NCBI GenBank assembly: GCA_003056145.1
Contig: LSNL01000006.1
Span: 107,167-171,166, forward strand
Direction of reading: 5' to 3'
Source of the DNA: Parcubacteria group bacterium M10-OD1-1
Lineage (GTDB): Bacteria > Patescibacteria > Paceibacteria > Moranbacterales > UBA2206
Length of the DNA: 64,000 nt
Made by a program: the position numbers and the translations under genes
Part shown: one piece after another, positions 15,558-22,634 of the stretch
Position numbering within the stretch: the stretch's first letter is position 1
How the letters are laid out: every line of letters starts with the position of its first letter
Notes under the pieces: model-generated
Databases searched by the model: none
Told to the model about the DNA's origin: nothing
What the model saw: only the letters and a program-made list of their open reading frames with translations

Positions 15558-17573
15558 TTAAATATCCAAATTTTTAACACTTTTAGCATGAGTCTGAATA
15601 AACCTTCTCCTTGGCTCTACTTCACTTCCCATTAATATATTAAACATTCTATCCGCTGCCTGAGCATCTTCAATTTTAATTTGCAACATAAATCGTCTGG
15701 CTGGATCCATAGTAGTCTCCCAAAGTTGCGATGGATTCATTTCTCCTAAACCTTTATAACGCTGAATATTTATTCCAGCTATCTTTTCACTTTCTTTATT
15801 TCCATTTCCTTGATTAAGCTCTTTTTTATCTTTTTGATTTTCTTGAGCTGAGCTTCTCTTTTTAATTTCTTCTATGACTTTATTTTTTTCTTCTTCGGTA
15901 TAAGCATAAATAATTTCTTTTCGTTTTTGAATTCTATATAACGGTGGTTGAGCAATATAGATATTACCATTAATTACTAACTCCTCAAAATAACGATAGA
16001 AAAATGTTAACAAAAGAGTTCTAATATGCGAACCATCTACATCGGCATCGGCCATAATAATAATTTTTCCATATCTTAATTTTTCTAAATTAAGGCTTTC
16101 TCCAATTCCTGATCCCAAAGCAATAATTATCGGCTTTAAGGTATCTGATTTTACTACTTTATCTAGGGTTGTTTTCTCAACATTAACTAATTTTCCTCGC
16201 AATGGAAGAATAGCTTGAAAGCGTCTATCTCTTCCTTGCTTAGCACTACCACCAGCAGAATCTCCCTCCACAATATATAACTCTGATTGAGTAGTGTCTC
16301 GTGACGAACAATCAGCTAGTTTCCCTGGCAAAGTCATCCCTTCCAAAGCTCCTTTTCTCACCACTGCTTCTTTAGCTGCCCGAGCCGCAATTCGAGCCTT
16401 AGCTGTTAATATAATTCTGTTAATAATCGCCTTTGCATCACTAGGATGAGATTCCAAATATTCTGTTAAAGCTTCGGCCACCACTCCAGAAGTAATACCC
16501 CTCATTTCTCCGTTGCCTAATTTAGCTTTAGTCTGTCCTTCAAATTGAGGATTTTTTAATTTAACACTAATCACTGCAGTTAGCCCTTCTTGAAAATCTT
16601 CTGCCGTGAAATTTCCATCTTTTTCTTTAAGTATCCCGGTTTTTTTAGCATAAGAATTCATCACTCTTGTCAATGCGGTTCTAAATCCTGATTCATGCAT
16701 TCCACCTTCTGGCGTAAAAATATTATTCGCAAAAGAAACTATATGCTCTTTATAACTATCAGTATATTGCATCGCTACTTCCACGAAAGCTTCGTCCACC
16801 ATTTTCTCTACATAGAAAGGAACTTCATTTTTTACTTCCCTCCCTCTATTTAAAAACTTTATATATGAAATTAACCCACCATCAAAAAGAAAACCATGAG
16901 ATTTTTCTTTTCCTTTTTCTCGCTCATCATAAATTTTAATACTTAATCCTTTAGTTAAATAAGATTGCTGACGTAAATATTTAAGAATTTTTTCCCAAGA
17001 ATACTTTATCTCAGGAAAAATTTCTGGGTCAGCTTGAAAAATTATTTTAGTTCCAGTATCTTTAGCATCACCAACAATTTTAGGATTCTTAGTTTTCGGT
17101 TTTCCTCTTTCAAAATCCATCGCATAAACCTTGCTATTTTTTCTTACTTCTACTCGTAGCCAAGTAGATAAAGCATTGACCACCGAGACTCCCACTCCAT
17201 GTAAACCTCCTGAAATTTTATAGCCATTACCACCAAATTTTCCTCCAGCATGCAAAACTGTTAAGACTGTTTCTAGGGTTGATTTTTTAGTTTGAGGGTG
17301 CTTCTCTACTGGAATTCCTCGTCCATTATCAGTAATTTCCACAATATTATCTGGTAATAATTTAACTACAATATCATCACCAAAACCAGCCATCGCTTCA
17401 TCAACTGAATTATTAACTACCTCCCAAATTAGATGATGCAATCCTTCCGTAGAGGTTCCCCCGATATACATTCCTGGTCTTTTCCTGACTGGCTCTAACC
17501 CTTCTAAAACCTGGATAGATTTAGCTGAATATTCTTCGCTAATTTGATTACTATTTTTTTTTGCTTTCACCAT
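15558..17573 (-). CDS. gyrB: DNA gyrase subunit B (type IIA topoisomerase ATPase subunit)
   Basis: The product has 671 residues, close to the usual short GyrB length. In order: the GHKL ATPase domain with VLEGLEPVRKRPGMYIG, WEVVNNSVDEA and the ATP-lid GGLHGVGVSVVNALS; the transducer domain (QFEGQTKAKLGN); then the TOPRIM domain with VEGDSAGGSAKQGRDR and IMADADVDGSHIRTL; and the C-terminal GyrB tail QRYKGLGEMNP. With GyrA it introduces negative supercoils using ATP. The TOPRIM acidic residues and the ATP-binding Asn are all present. A short insert rich in K/E/N near residue 590 lies before the QRYKGL motif. ParE is possible by homology, but the end RRRFIQTHAKSV is GyrB-like. gyrA is not in the window. 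Confidence 0.95.
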   Translation of the reverse strand: MVKAKKNSNQISEEYSAKSIQVLEGLEPVRKRPGMYIGGTSTEGLHHLIWEVVNNSVDEAMAGFGDDIVVKLLPDNIVEITDNGRGIPVEKHPQTKKSTLETVLTVLHAGGKFGGNGYKISGGLHGVGVSVVNALSTWLRVEVRKNSKVYAMDFERGKPKTKNPKIVGDAKDTGTKIIFQADPEIFPEIKYSWEKILKYLRQQSYLTKGLSIKIYDEREKGKEKSHGFLFDGGLISYIKFLNRGREVKNEVPFYVEKMVDEAFVEVAMQYTDSYKEHIVSFANNIFTPEGGMHESGFRTALTRVMNSYAKKTGILKEKDGNFTAEDFQEGLTAVISVKLKNPQFEGQTKAKLGNGEMRGITSGVVAEALTEYLESHPSDAKAIINRIILTAKARIAARAAKEAVVRKGALEGMTLPGKLADCSSRDTTQSELYIVEGDSAGGSAKQGRDRRFQAILPLRGKLVNVEKTTLDKVVKSDTLKPIIIALGSGIGESLNLEKLRYGKIIIMADADVDGSHIRTLLLTFFYRYFEELVINGNIYIAQPPLYRIQKRKEIIYAYTEEEKNKVIEEIKKRSSAQENQKDKKELNQGNGNKESEKIAGINIQRYKGLGEMNPSQLWETTMDPARRFMLQIKIEDAQAADRMFNILMGSEVEPRRRFIQTHAKSVKNLDI

Positions 17574-17614
17574 AATATTATTTTTAGATTACTGAATAAT
17601 TAAAATTTTTGCTG

Positions 17615-17640
17615 AGTTAGTTAGTTAGTTAGTTAGTTAA
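17615..17640. repeat. Tetranucleotide microsatellite (AGTT)6
   Basis: Six perfect copies of AGTT followed by AA, about 40 bases upstream of the gyrB start on the minus strand. Slippage here would change the spacing upstream of gyrB but not any coding frame. Confidence 0.85.
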
Positions 17641-17689
17641 GCTCCTGAAATTTTTCTTTAGATATTCTAATTACCTAATAAATTACTTG

Positions 17690-18061
17690 CTAACTCCTAC
17701 TTAAAAAGAATAACTCTATTAAAAAAACTCCTCCGATTACTAAAAGAGCATCCCACCAAATTAGCATTCTAACACTTTGTAAAATTAAAATCCCTACAAC
17801 TGAAATAGCCAGTAATATTCCTTGCCGAAAACTTAAACCAACACTAGTAACTGCCACTTCATTGCCTAAGAATTTTCTTCTTAAGAAAAGTAAGAGTAAA
17901 TTAAACATTCCACTTAAAACAAAAAAAATCACTAGATAGAACAAAGCTACTCCTAGTAAGCCAGAACTTCTTGGATCAATATAAGCGATAACTATGCCTA
18001 AAAAAATAACCGATAAAAGGCTTATTATACGTATTCCCCAAATATAAGCTTTCAAGGTCAT
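17690..18061 (-). CDS. Small membrane protein, four predicted TM helices, unknown
   Basis: The product has 123 residues and is almost entirely hydrophobic, with four membrane segments (about 10-28, 35-58, 82-100 and 104-120) and a short basic loop LRRKFLGNEVAV in the middle. The pattern is typical of small conserved Patescibacteria membrane proteins with no assigned role. It lies upstream of gyrB on the same strand, separated by 116 bases that contain the AGTT repeat, so the two may share a transcript. I do not recognise a family. Confidence 0.6.
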   Translation of the reverse strand: MTLKAYIWGIRIISLLSVIFLGIVIAYIDPRSSGLLGVALFYLVIFFVLSGMFNLLLLFLRRKFLGNEVAVTSVGLSFRQGILLAISVVGILILQSVRMLIWWDALLVIGGVFLIELFFLSRS

Positions 18062-18200
18062 ATTATTCTATTAAATATAGTTGGCTTAAAAATTTTGAAT
18101 TTAATTCCAATAATTGGTCTTTACTAATCAATTATAGCCTTTCTTAGCTAACCATGCAAGCATGTAATTGCTAATAAAATAATTATTCTCCCATTAAAAA

Positions 18201-18228
18201 ATCCAGTCGTTTGAATCAACAACTGGAT
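18201..18228 (-). terminator. Intrinsic terminator of the 82-residue gene
   Basis: The stem ATCCAGT..GTT/AAC..ACTGGAT is followed on the minus strand by a T-run (18195-18200). It lies about 25 bases after the stop codon of the gene at 18254. Confidence 0.65.
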
Positions 18229-18253
18229 AAAATTCTACTTCACCTCAATAATA

Positions 18254-18502
18254 TTAACATTGAAATATCCTTTTTAAGAATGGGATCTTTATTCTCCATT
18301 TTCCGCTCTGAACATCATTTGCCTTAAAAAGCAACAACCCCTTTGATGTATACACATCCACATTGATAGGGATGTCCATAGACTCAAACGAGACGAGTGA
18401 CTCAATAATATACTGTAACTCTGTTTTCTGAGTAGAGTTTACTCTAATTGTTATATTTTTTCTTCTTCTGATAAAATCATTTCTGACCTGTCCCTTTTCC
18501 AT
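18254..18502 (-). CDS. Small hypothetical protein (82 aa) related to the 194-residue neighbour
   Basis: I choose the ATG at 18502 (MEKGQVRND) because the Shine-Dalgarno sequence AGGAGGAG lies at 18507-18514, just before it; the longer frame from 18517 would place the start upstream of that site. The product is basic at the N-terminus (RRRKNITIRVNS). It ends with a beta-rich part containing KANDVQSGKWR, which resembles TEDDISSGQWR in the gene at 18719. No signal peptide or membrane helix is seen. It has its own consensus promoter and terminator, so it is a single-gene unit. The function is unknown. Confidence 0.65.
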   Translation of the reverse strand: MEKGQVRNDFIRRRKNITIRVNSTQKTELQYIIESLVSFESMDIPINVDVYTSKGLLLFKANDVQSGKWRIKIPFLKRIFQC

Positions 18503-18567
18503 AATTCTCCTCCTCATAATAATATTTTTAAAAAACTTCTACTTTGTCCTTAAATTTTGGACTGCTT

Positions 18568-18596
18568 ATAATAGCTTCTTTCAATTTTTTTGTCAA
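18568..18596 (-). promoter_or_regulatory. Consensus promoter of the 82-residue gene
   Basis: The minus strand has TTGACA (18591-18596), a 17-base spacer and TATTAT (18568-18573). The start site would be near 18561, giving a leader of about 60 bases with a strong Shine-Dalgarno site. Confidence 0.7.
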
Positions 18597-18666
18597 TACT
18601 TCACAATAAATCAGGAAAAGTTTTATCTACAGCAAAAAATTTTTCTTTTATTTTTTTATAAAAACA

Positions 18667-18694
18667 GGATTGAGAAATAGTTATTTCTCAATCC
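18667..18694 (-). terminator. Intrinsic terminator of the 194-residue gene
   Basis: A perfect 13-bp stem GGATTGAGAAATA/TATTTCTCAATCC lies 25 bases after the stop codon and is followed on the minus strand by TGTTTTTAT. Confidence 0.75.
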
Positions 18695-18718
18695 AACATT
18701 TAAAATATTTGCATTTTA

Positions 18719-19303
18719 TTAAACAACTTCTAGGCGAATAGACTCGCTTGATGAAGGATTAGAAGACGGAACATAACTTAGTGTTGCTCCACCTATAATA
18801 AAACTTTTTACTTTTTTAAGAGAAACTTCCTGATGCCATTTTTTCCTCTTAATTCGAGAAAATCTTAGAAACTCATGACCATATTTCTTTAGCTTTATTT
18901 CTAAAATAAAAGGGAAGCTAAGGCTCAATGAAATCATAGAAATTATATAATAAAGCTCTCTCTCCCCAATCAAATAATTTGATTCACTATTAACTACTTT
19001 GAAATCTTCTCTCCATTGTCCACTGGAGATATCATCTTCTGTTAAAAATATAGGATCCTCTAAATCATTACCTAATAAAACCTCCACCGCCGAATGAAAT
19101 CCAGAAGCTTCTAAAGAAGATAACAATCTAAGAGTACACCTTTCATTTTCTTGAATACAAATAAACGGCGAACGAGTTTTTTCCTGTTTATCTCCCAAAG
19201 GAAACTCGATAGTTTTTGAAGAAAATCCTGCTTTTCGTAATATTTTTTCTAACTCTGCCTTTCTCTCTTCCCAGCAACAACCATAAATTTGAATTTTTTT
19301 CAT
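18719..19303 (-). CDS. Hypothetical protein (194 aa), paralogue-like to the 82-residue gene
   Basis: The product has 194 residues with no clear membrane helix, though residues about 118-133 (YYIISMISLSLSFPFI) are hydrophobic. The N-terminus MKKIQIYGCCWEERKAELEKILRK suggests a short beta-alpha unit with two adjacent cysteines. The middle part LTEDDISSGQWRED matches KANDVQSGKWRIK of the gene at 18254, suggesting one shared domain. It has a Shine-Dalgarno site (GGAGAG, 7 bases before the ATG), its own consensus promoter and a strong terminator. I recognise no family. Confidence 0.65.
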   Translation of the reverse strand: MKKIQIYGCCWEERKAELEKILRKAGFSSKTIEFPLGDKQEKTRSPFICIQENERCTLRLLSSLEASGFHSAVEVLLGNDLEDPIFLTEDDISSGQWREDFKVVNSESNYLIGERELYYIISMISLSLSFPFILEIKLKKYGHEFLRFSRIKRKKWHQEVSLKKVKSFIIGGATLSYVPSSNPSSSESIRLEVV

Positions 19304-19793
19304 CTCAACTCTCCTGATAATAAATTTTTATAATTTAGTTTCTCTTTGTTTCAAGAAACTAATTGACAAAGAACCACCTTATTATGCATTCATTAAGCTA
19401 TTTTGTCAACTTTTCTCAGACAAAGTTACAGAACCAAGCAATATAAAGCCATTCGTTTAAACTGCTTCTCCGATTAAATTTTATTTACCTTAACTGTAGA
19501 ATTGCACACTTTACACAAAGTTTTTTGTATTCTAATAATAGATTAAAAAAATTAGACGAAATTAAAATCAAAAAAATTCGTCCATTATCACTCTTTTAAT
19601 TTTAAATTACTAAGTTTCGGAAGTCCTCAAAAATATTATATTTTATAATTCTTGTAATAAATTATTTTCTGTAAAAATTTTGCTTTTAAAATTTATCTTC
19701 AATAGAACTTTGGCTGACAATTTCAGTAAAATTATAAGTGGACCGAAAATTCATAAACGACAGATTTTACACAAAAAGGACTGAAACCGTAAA
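19304..19793. other. Gene-free region between the 194-residue gene and the tRNAs
   Basis: About 490 AT-rich bases. The left part is the leader and promoter of the 194-residue gene; the leader contains an AGTTTC/GAAACT hairpin near 19337-19361. A short hairpin GACGAA/TTCGTC lies near 19555-19582. Nothing else was recognised, and no reading frame of note. Confidence 0.5.
19381..19409 (-). promoter_or_regulatory. Consensus promoter of the 194-residue gene
   Basis: The minus strand has TTGACA (19404-19409), a 17-base spacer and CATAAT (19381-19386). The predicted leader is about 70 bases long. Confidence 0.7.
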
Positions 19794-19870
19794 TGGCGGG
19801 GACGAAGGGACTCGAACCCTCGACCTACTGCGTGACAGGCAGTCGCTCTAACCAGCTGAGCTACGCCCCC
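19794..19870 (-). tRNA. tRNA-Asp (anticodon GTC), CCA encoded
   Basis: The cloverleaf reads GGGGGCGTAGCTCAGCTGGT at the 5' end, anticodon loop CTGTCAC and T-arm GAGGGTTCGAGTCCCTT. The 7-bp acceptor stem pairs fully (one G-U), the discriminator is G, and CCA is genomically encoded. It is the last of three minus-strand tRNAs. Confidence 0.95.
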
Positions 19871-19957
19871 GTAAATATTATTTTAAACCTACTAGCTATT
19901 AAATTTAATAAAAAAAACGGACTAGCTATTAAAAAAATAAAGCAAATTATTTTTATG

Positions 19958-20031
19958 TACCAGGAGTGAGAATCGAACTCACGACCTCAGGCTTATGAGT
20001 CCTGCGCTCTAACCAACTGAGCTATCCTGGC
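19958..20031 (-). tRNA. tRNA with CAT anticodon: elongator Met or Ile2
   Basis: The cloverleaf starts GCCAGGATAGCTCAGTTGGT, has anticodon loop CTCATAA and T-arm GTGAGTTCGATTCTCAC. The acceptor stem has a G1-U72 pair, and CCA is not encoded (A73 is followed by CAT). It is not the initiator, which lies next to it. Ile2 with lysidine-modified C34 cannot be told from elongator Met by eye. Confidence 0.85.
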
Positions 20032-20062
20032 TTATTAGTTACCTGGATTTTGACCTTATTTG

Positions 20063-20136
20063 TTGCGGGGGTTGGATTCGAACCAACGACCTGGTGGTTA
20101 TGAGCCACCCGAGCTACCAGACTGCTCTACCCCGCT
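20063..20136 (-). tRNA. Initiator tRNA-fMet (CAT)
   Basis: It carries the initiator pattern GCGGGGTAGAGCAGTCTGGT, anticodon loop CTCATAA and end CCCCGCAA. Position 1 (A) does not pair with A72, as expected for an initiator. The anticodon stem is GGTGG/CCACC, so the usual three G-C pairs at 29-31 are altered to U29-A41. CCA is not encoded. Confidence 0.9.
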
Positions 20137-20221
20137 ATGTTTTACATCTATAAAAACTATTTGCAATTGTAATTGTAATTCTATTTCATTTTTCTCGGAC
20201 TGTCAATTTATTTTTTTCAAC

Positions 20222-20755
20222 TCAATCCAAAACTTCAAACTCCTTTAAAAAACTTTCGTAATAACCAATAATTTCCTTTGCTTCTTTTTTGTCCACTTTA
20301 AAATCGTCCTCATGGATAACTCTATTTCTCAATTGATGAGCCTTTCTTAGTTCTTCAATACTCTCAATTTGTCCTGGGTTTATTTTTGATAAACGGTCTT
20401 CTAAATTTTCTCCTTCATATTTCATTCTTTTAACTAAATCATCAATAATATTATCAGCTTCAATGATAGCCACTTTATATAATGATTCGTTGTTCCCCTC
20501 AATCTTTTCTCTAATTTTAGACCATTTTTTTCTTAATCTATTTTTATGAGTTGTCAGTTCAGCTGGAACATTCATCCCGATTAAAGTATCTCTCAAGTCA
20601 CCACCTAAGCCTCTCTGAAAAAGTAAAAGAATTATATCTACAAAAAGCACCACTACATAAATACCCAAAATAAATTCTATCACTGAAAAAAAAGTTGAAT
20701 TATAAAAATTCATAATATTTTTATCGAAGTTATTTAAAAAATTTAATAGTAACAT
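20222..20755 (-). CDS. Membrane-anchored protein with HEPN-like C-terminal domain
   Basis: The product has 177 residues. One membrane helix is at about 26-46 (FILGIYVVVLFVDIILLLF), followed by a basic helical part (THKNRLRKKWSKIREKIEG). The helical C-terminal domain contains KAHQLRNRVIHEDDF. RNRVIH fits the R-x4-H signature of HEPN ribonuclease-type domains, and the helices before and after fit a four-helix bundle. Similar proteins are conserved in Patescibacteria without known function. RNase activity is inferred from the motif; the motif could also be structural, as in DUF4145-like proteins. It lies 29 bases downstream of gatA on the same strand. Confidence 0.6.
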   Translation of the reverse strand: MLLLNFLNNFDKNIMNFYNSTFFSVIEFILGIYVVVLFVDIILLLFQRGLGGDLRDTLIGMNVPAELTTHKNRLRKKWSKIREKIEGNNESLYKVAIIEADNIIDDLVKRMKYEGENLEDRLSKINPGQIESIEELRKAHQLRNRVIHEDDFKVDKKEAKEIIGYYESFLKEFEVLD

Positions 20756-20784
20756 TTTTTAAAATTTAAGTTAGCTAGTTTTAA

Positions 20785-22248
20785 TTAATTATTTTTTCTA
20801 GTTTCCCAAGCATGAGCCACCTTCAACAAGTTTTCTTCATCAAACCATTTTCCCATCAATTGAAAACCTATTGGCATTTTTTTATCCTCTACTTTTATTT
20901 TTCCTGCTGGAACCGAAATAGCGGGTAAACCAGCAATATTAGCAGTAATAGTGAAAATATCGGCTAAATACATCTCTAAAGGATCATGAGATTTTTCTCC
21001 TAACTTAAAAGCAGGAGTTGGAGTAGTAGGAGTTAAAATTAAATCAACTTTTTGAAAAGCCTTTTCAAAATCTTTTTTAATAAGAGTTCTGACTTTTTGA
21101 GCACGAAGATAATAGGCATCATAATAGCCAGAGCTTAAAGCATAGGTTCCTAACATTATTCGCCTCTTAACTTCCTGCCCTAATCCATATTGACGAGTAT
21201 CTAAATAAGTTTCCAATAATGTTTTAGGAAGATTACTGATATTTTCTAACTGAGTTTTTTCTTTATCATCCATTCGTAAGCCATATTTTATTCCATCAAA
21301 ACGAGCCAGATTAGAGCTAGTTTCACAAGGTTGAATTATATAATAAGTTGCTAAAGAATATTTAGCATAAGGCAATTCAATTTCTTGAATTTCAGCTCCC
21401 ATTTTTTTATAATCTTCAATTACTTTTTCTATTTTTTTTCTGACTTCAGGATTCAAACCTTCAAAATATTCCTTTACCACTCCAATTTTTAATCCTTTAA
21501 CTCCTCCTGTTAAATAATTTTCATATTGCTTGCTAAAATCTGGAGATGAAGTAGCGTCCATAGTATTACTACCGGCAATAGCACTTAAAATTATAGCCGA
21601 GTCCTCTACTGTTTTAGTAATAGGACCAATTTGATCAAAACTAGAAGCCATTGCTAGAAGCCCATAGCGAGAAACCCTTCCGTAAGTAGGTTTTAAACCA
21701 ACTACTCCGCAAAACGAAGCTGGTTGACGAATTGATCCTCCAGTATCAGACCCTAGTGACCAAACAGCTTCATCACTAGCCACCGCAGCCGCTGAACCAC
21801 CAGAAGAACCACCTGGCACTCTTTCTAAATCATAAGGATTTTTGGTCGCTCCATAAAAACTATTTTCAGTAGAGGAACCCATAGCGAACTCATCTAAATT
21901 CGTTTTGCCTAAAATAACAGCTTCTTGTTTGTTTAGTTTTGTAATTACTGTTGCATTATACGGAGCAATATAATTATCTAAAATTTTAGAAGCAGCTGTA
22001 GTTTTCACCCCTTTCATACAAATAACATCTTTTATCGCCCCTGGTATTCCAGCTAATAAACCAATCTTTTCCCCTTTTTTCACTTTTTCATCCACTCTCT
22101 GAGCTTGACTCAAAGCTCCTTCTTTGATCAAAGTTAAATAAGCTATAATATCCTTGTCTTTTTTTTCAATGGTTTGAAAATATTTCTCAGTTAGTTGTAC
22201 TGAGGTAATTTTTCCATTTATTATTTTTTCGTGTAATTCTCTAATCAA
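20785..22248 (-). CDS. gatA: Aspartyl/glutamyl-tRNA(Asn/Gln) amidotransferase subunit A
   Basis: The product has 487 residues, the usual GatA length. The amidase signature is complete: catalytic Lys73 in PGAIKDVICMKG, the GGSSGGSAAA motif at 146-155 and SLGSDTGGSIRQPAS at 164-178 with the Ser-cis-Ser-Lys triad. It releases ammonia from glutamine to convert Glu-tRNA(Gln) or Asp-tRNA(Asn) to the amidated form within GatCAB. The start appears to be TTG at 22248, since no in-frame ATG precedes conserved sequence. gatC lies 82 bases upstream in the same direction; gatB is not in the window. Confidence 0.95.
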   Translation of the reverse strand: MIRELHEKIINGKITSVQLTEKYFQTIEKKDKDIIAYLTLIKEGALSQAQRVDEKVKKGEKIGLLAGIPGAIKDVICMKGVKTTAASKILDNYIAPYNATVITKLNKQEAVILGKTNLDEFAMGSSTENSFYGATKNPYDLERVPGGSSGGSAAAVASDEAVWSLGSDTGGSIRQPASFCGVVGLKPTYGRVSRYGLLAMASSFDQIGPITKTVEDSAIILSAIAGSNTMDATSSPDFSKQYENYLTGGVKGLKIGVVKEYFEGLNPEVRKKIEKVIEDYKKMGAEIQEIELPYAKYSLATYYIIQPCETSSNLARFDGIKYGLRMDDKEKTQLENISNLPKTLLETYLDTRQYGLGQEVKRRIMLGTYALSSGYYDAYYLRAQKVRTLIKKDFEKAFQKVDLILTPTTPTPAFKLGEKSHDPLEMYLADIFTITANIAGLPAISVPAGKIKVEDKKMPIGFQLMGKWFDEENLLKVAHAWETRKNN

Positions 22249-22330
22249 GGTTTTAAATTTAAGGATTAAATATTGAATAAAAATTAAGTCATTGACTATT
22301 TTATTATTTTAGAAAATAACAATTTTGCTT

Positions 22331-22612
22331 TCATAAAACGCTTCTAACTTTATTATATTCATCTTTACTTTCTGGAAAAAGATTGATAATTTCTTTTTTA
22401 TTAGGAAACTCATAATCTTTATCTTCTCTAACTATATTTTTTCTCCCAATAATATGAGCTGTCGGTTCTACTCCGTCGATATCTACTTCTTTCAATTGGT
22501 CTATCCATTCTAAAATATTAGATAAGTCCTGAGAAAAACTTTCTAGTTCATCCTCTGTCGCTCCTATTCTTGCTAAACTAGCGATATGTTGAACTTCTTT
22601 TTTAGTTATCAT
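22331..22612 (-). CDS. gatC: Aspartyl/glutamyl-tRNA amidotransferase subunit C
   Basis: The product has 93 residues and the classic GatC pattern: KKEVQHIASLARIGATEDEL at the N-terminus, then DLSNILEWIDQLKEVDIDGVEPTAH in the middle and an RSVL end. GatC stabilises the GatA-GatB complex and wraps around GatA. It lies directly upstream of gatA and 22 bases downstream of ligA, so ligA-gatC-gatA probably form one transcript. Confidence 0.93.
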   Translation of the reverse strand: MITKKEVQHIASLARIGATEDELESFSQDLSNILEWIDQLKEVDIDGVEPTAHIIGRKNIVREDKDYEFPNKKEIINLFPESKDEYNKVRSVL

Positions 22613-22634
22613 AATTTTTTAATTTTATTTTTAA

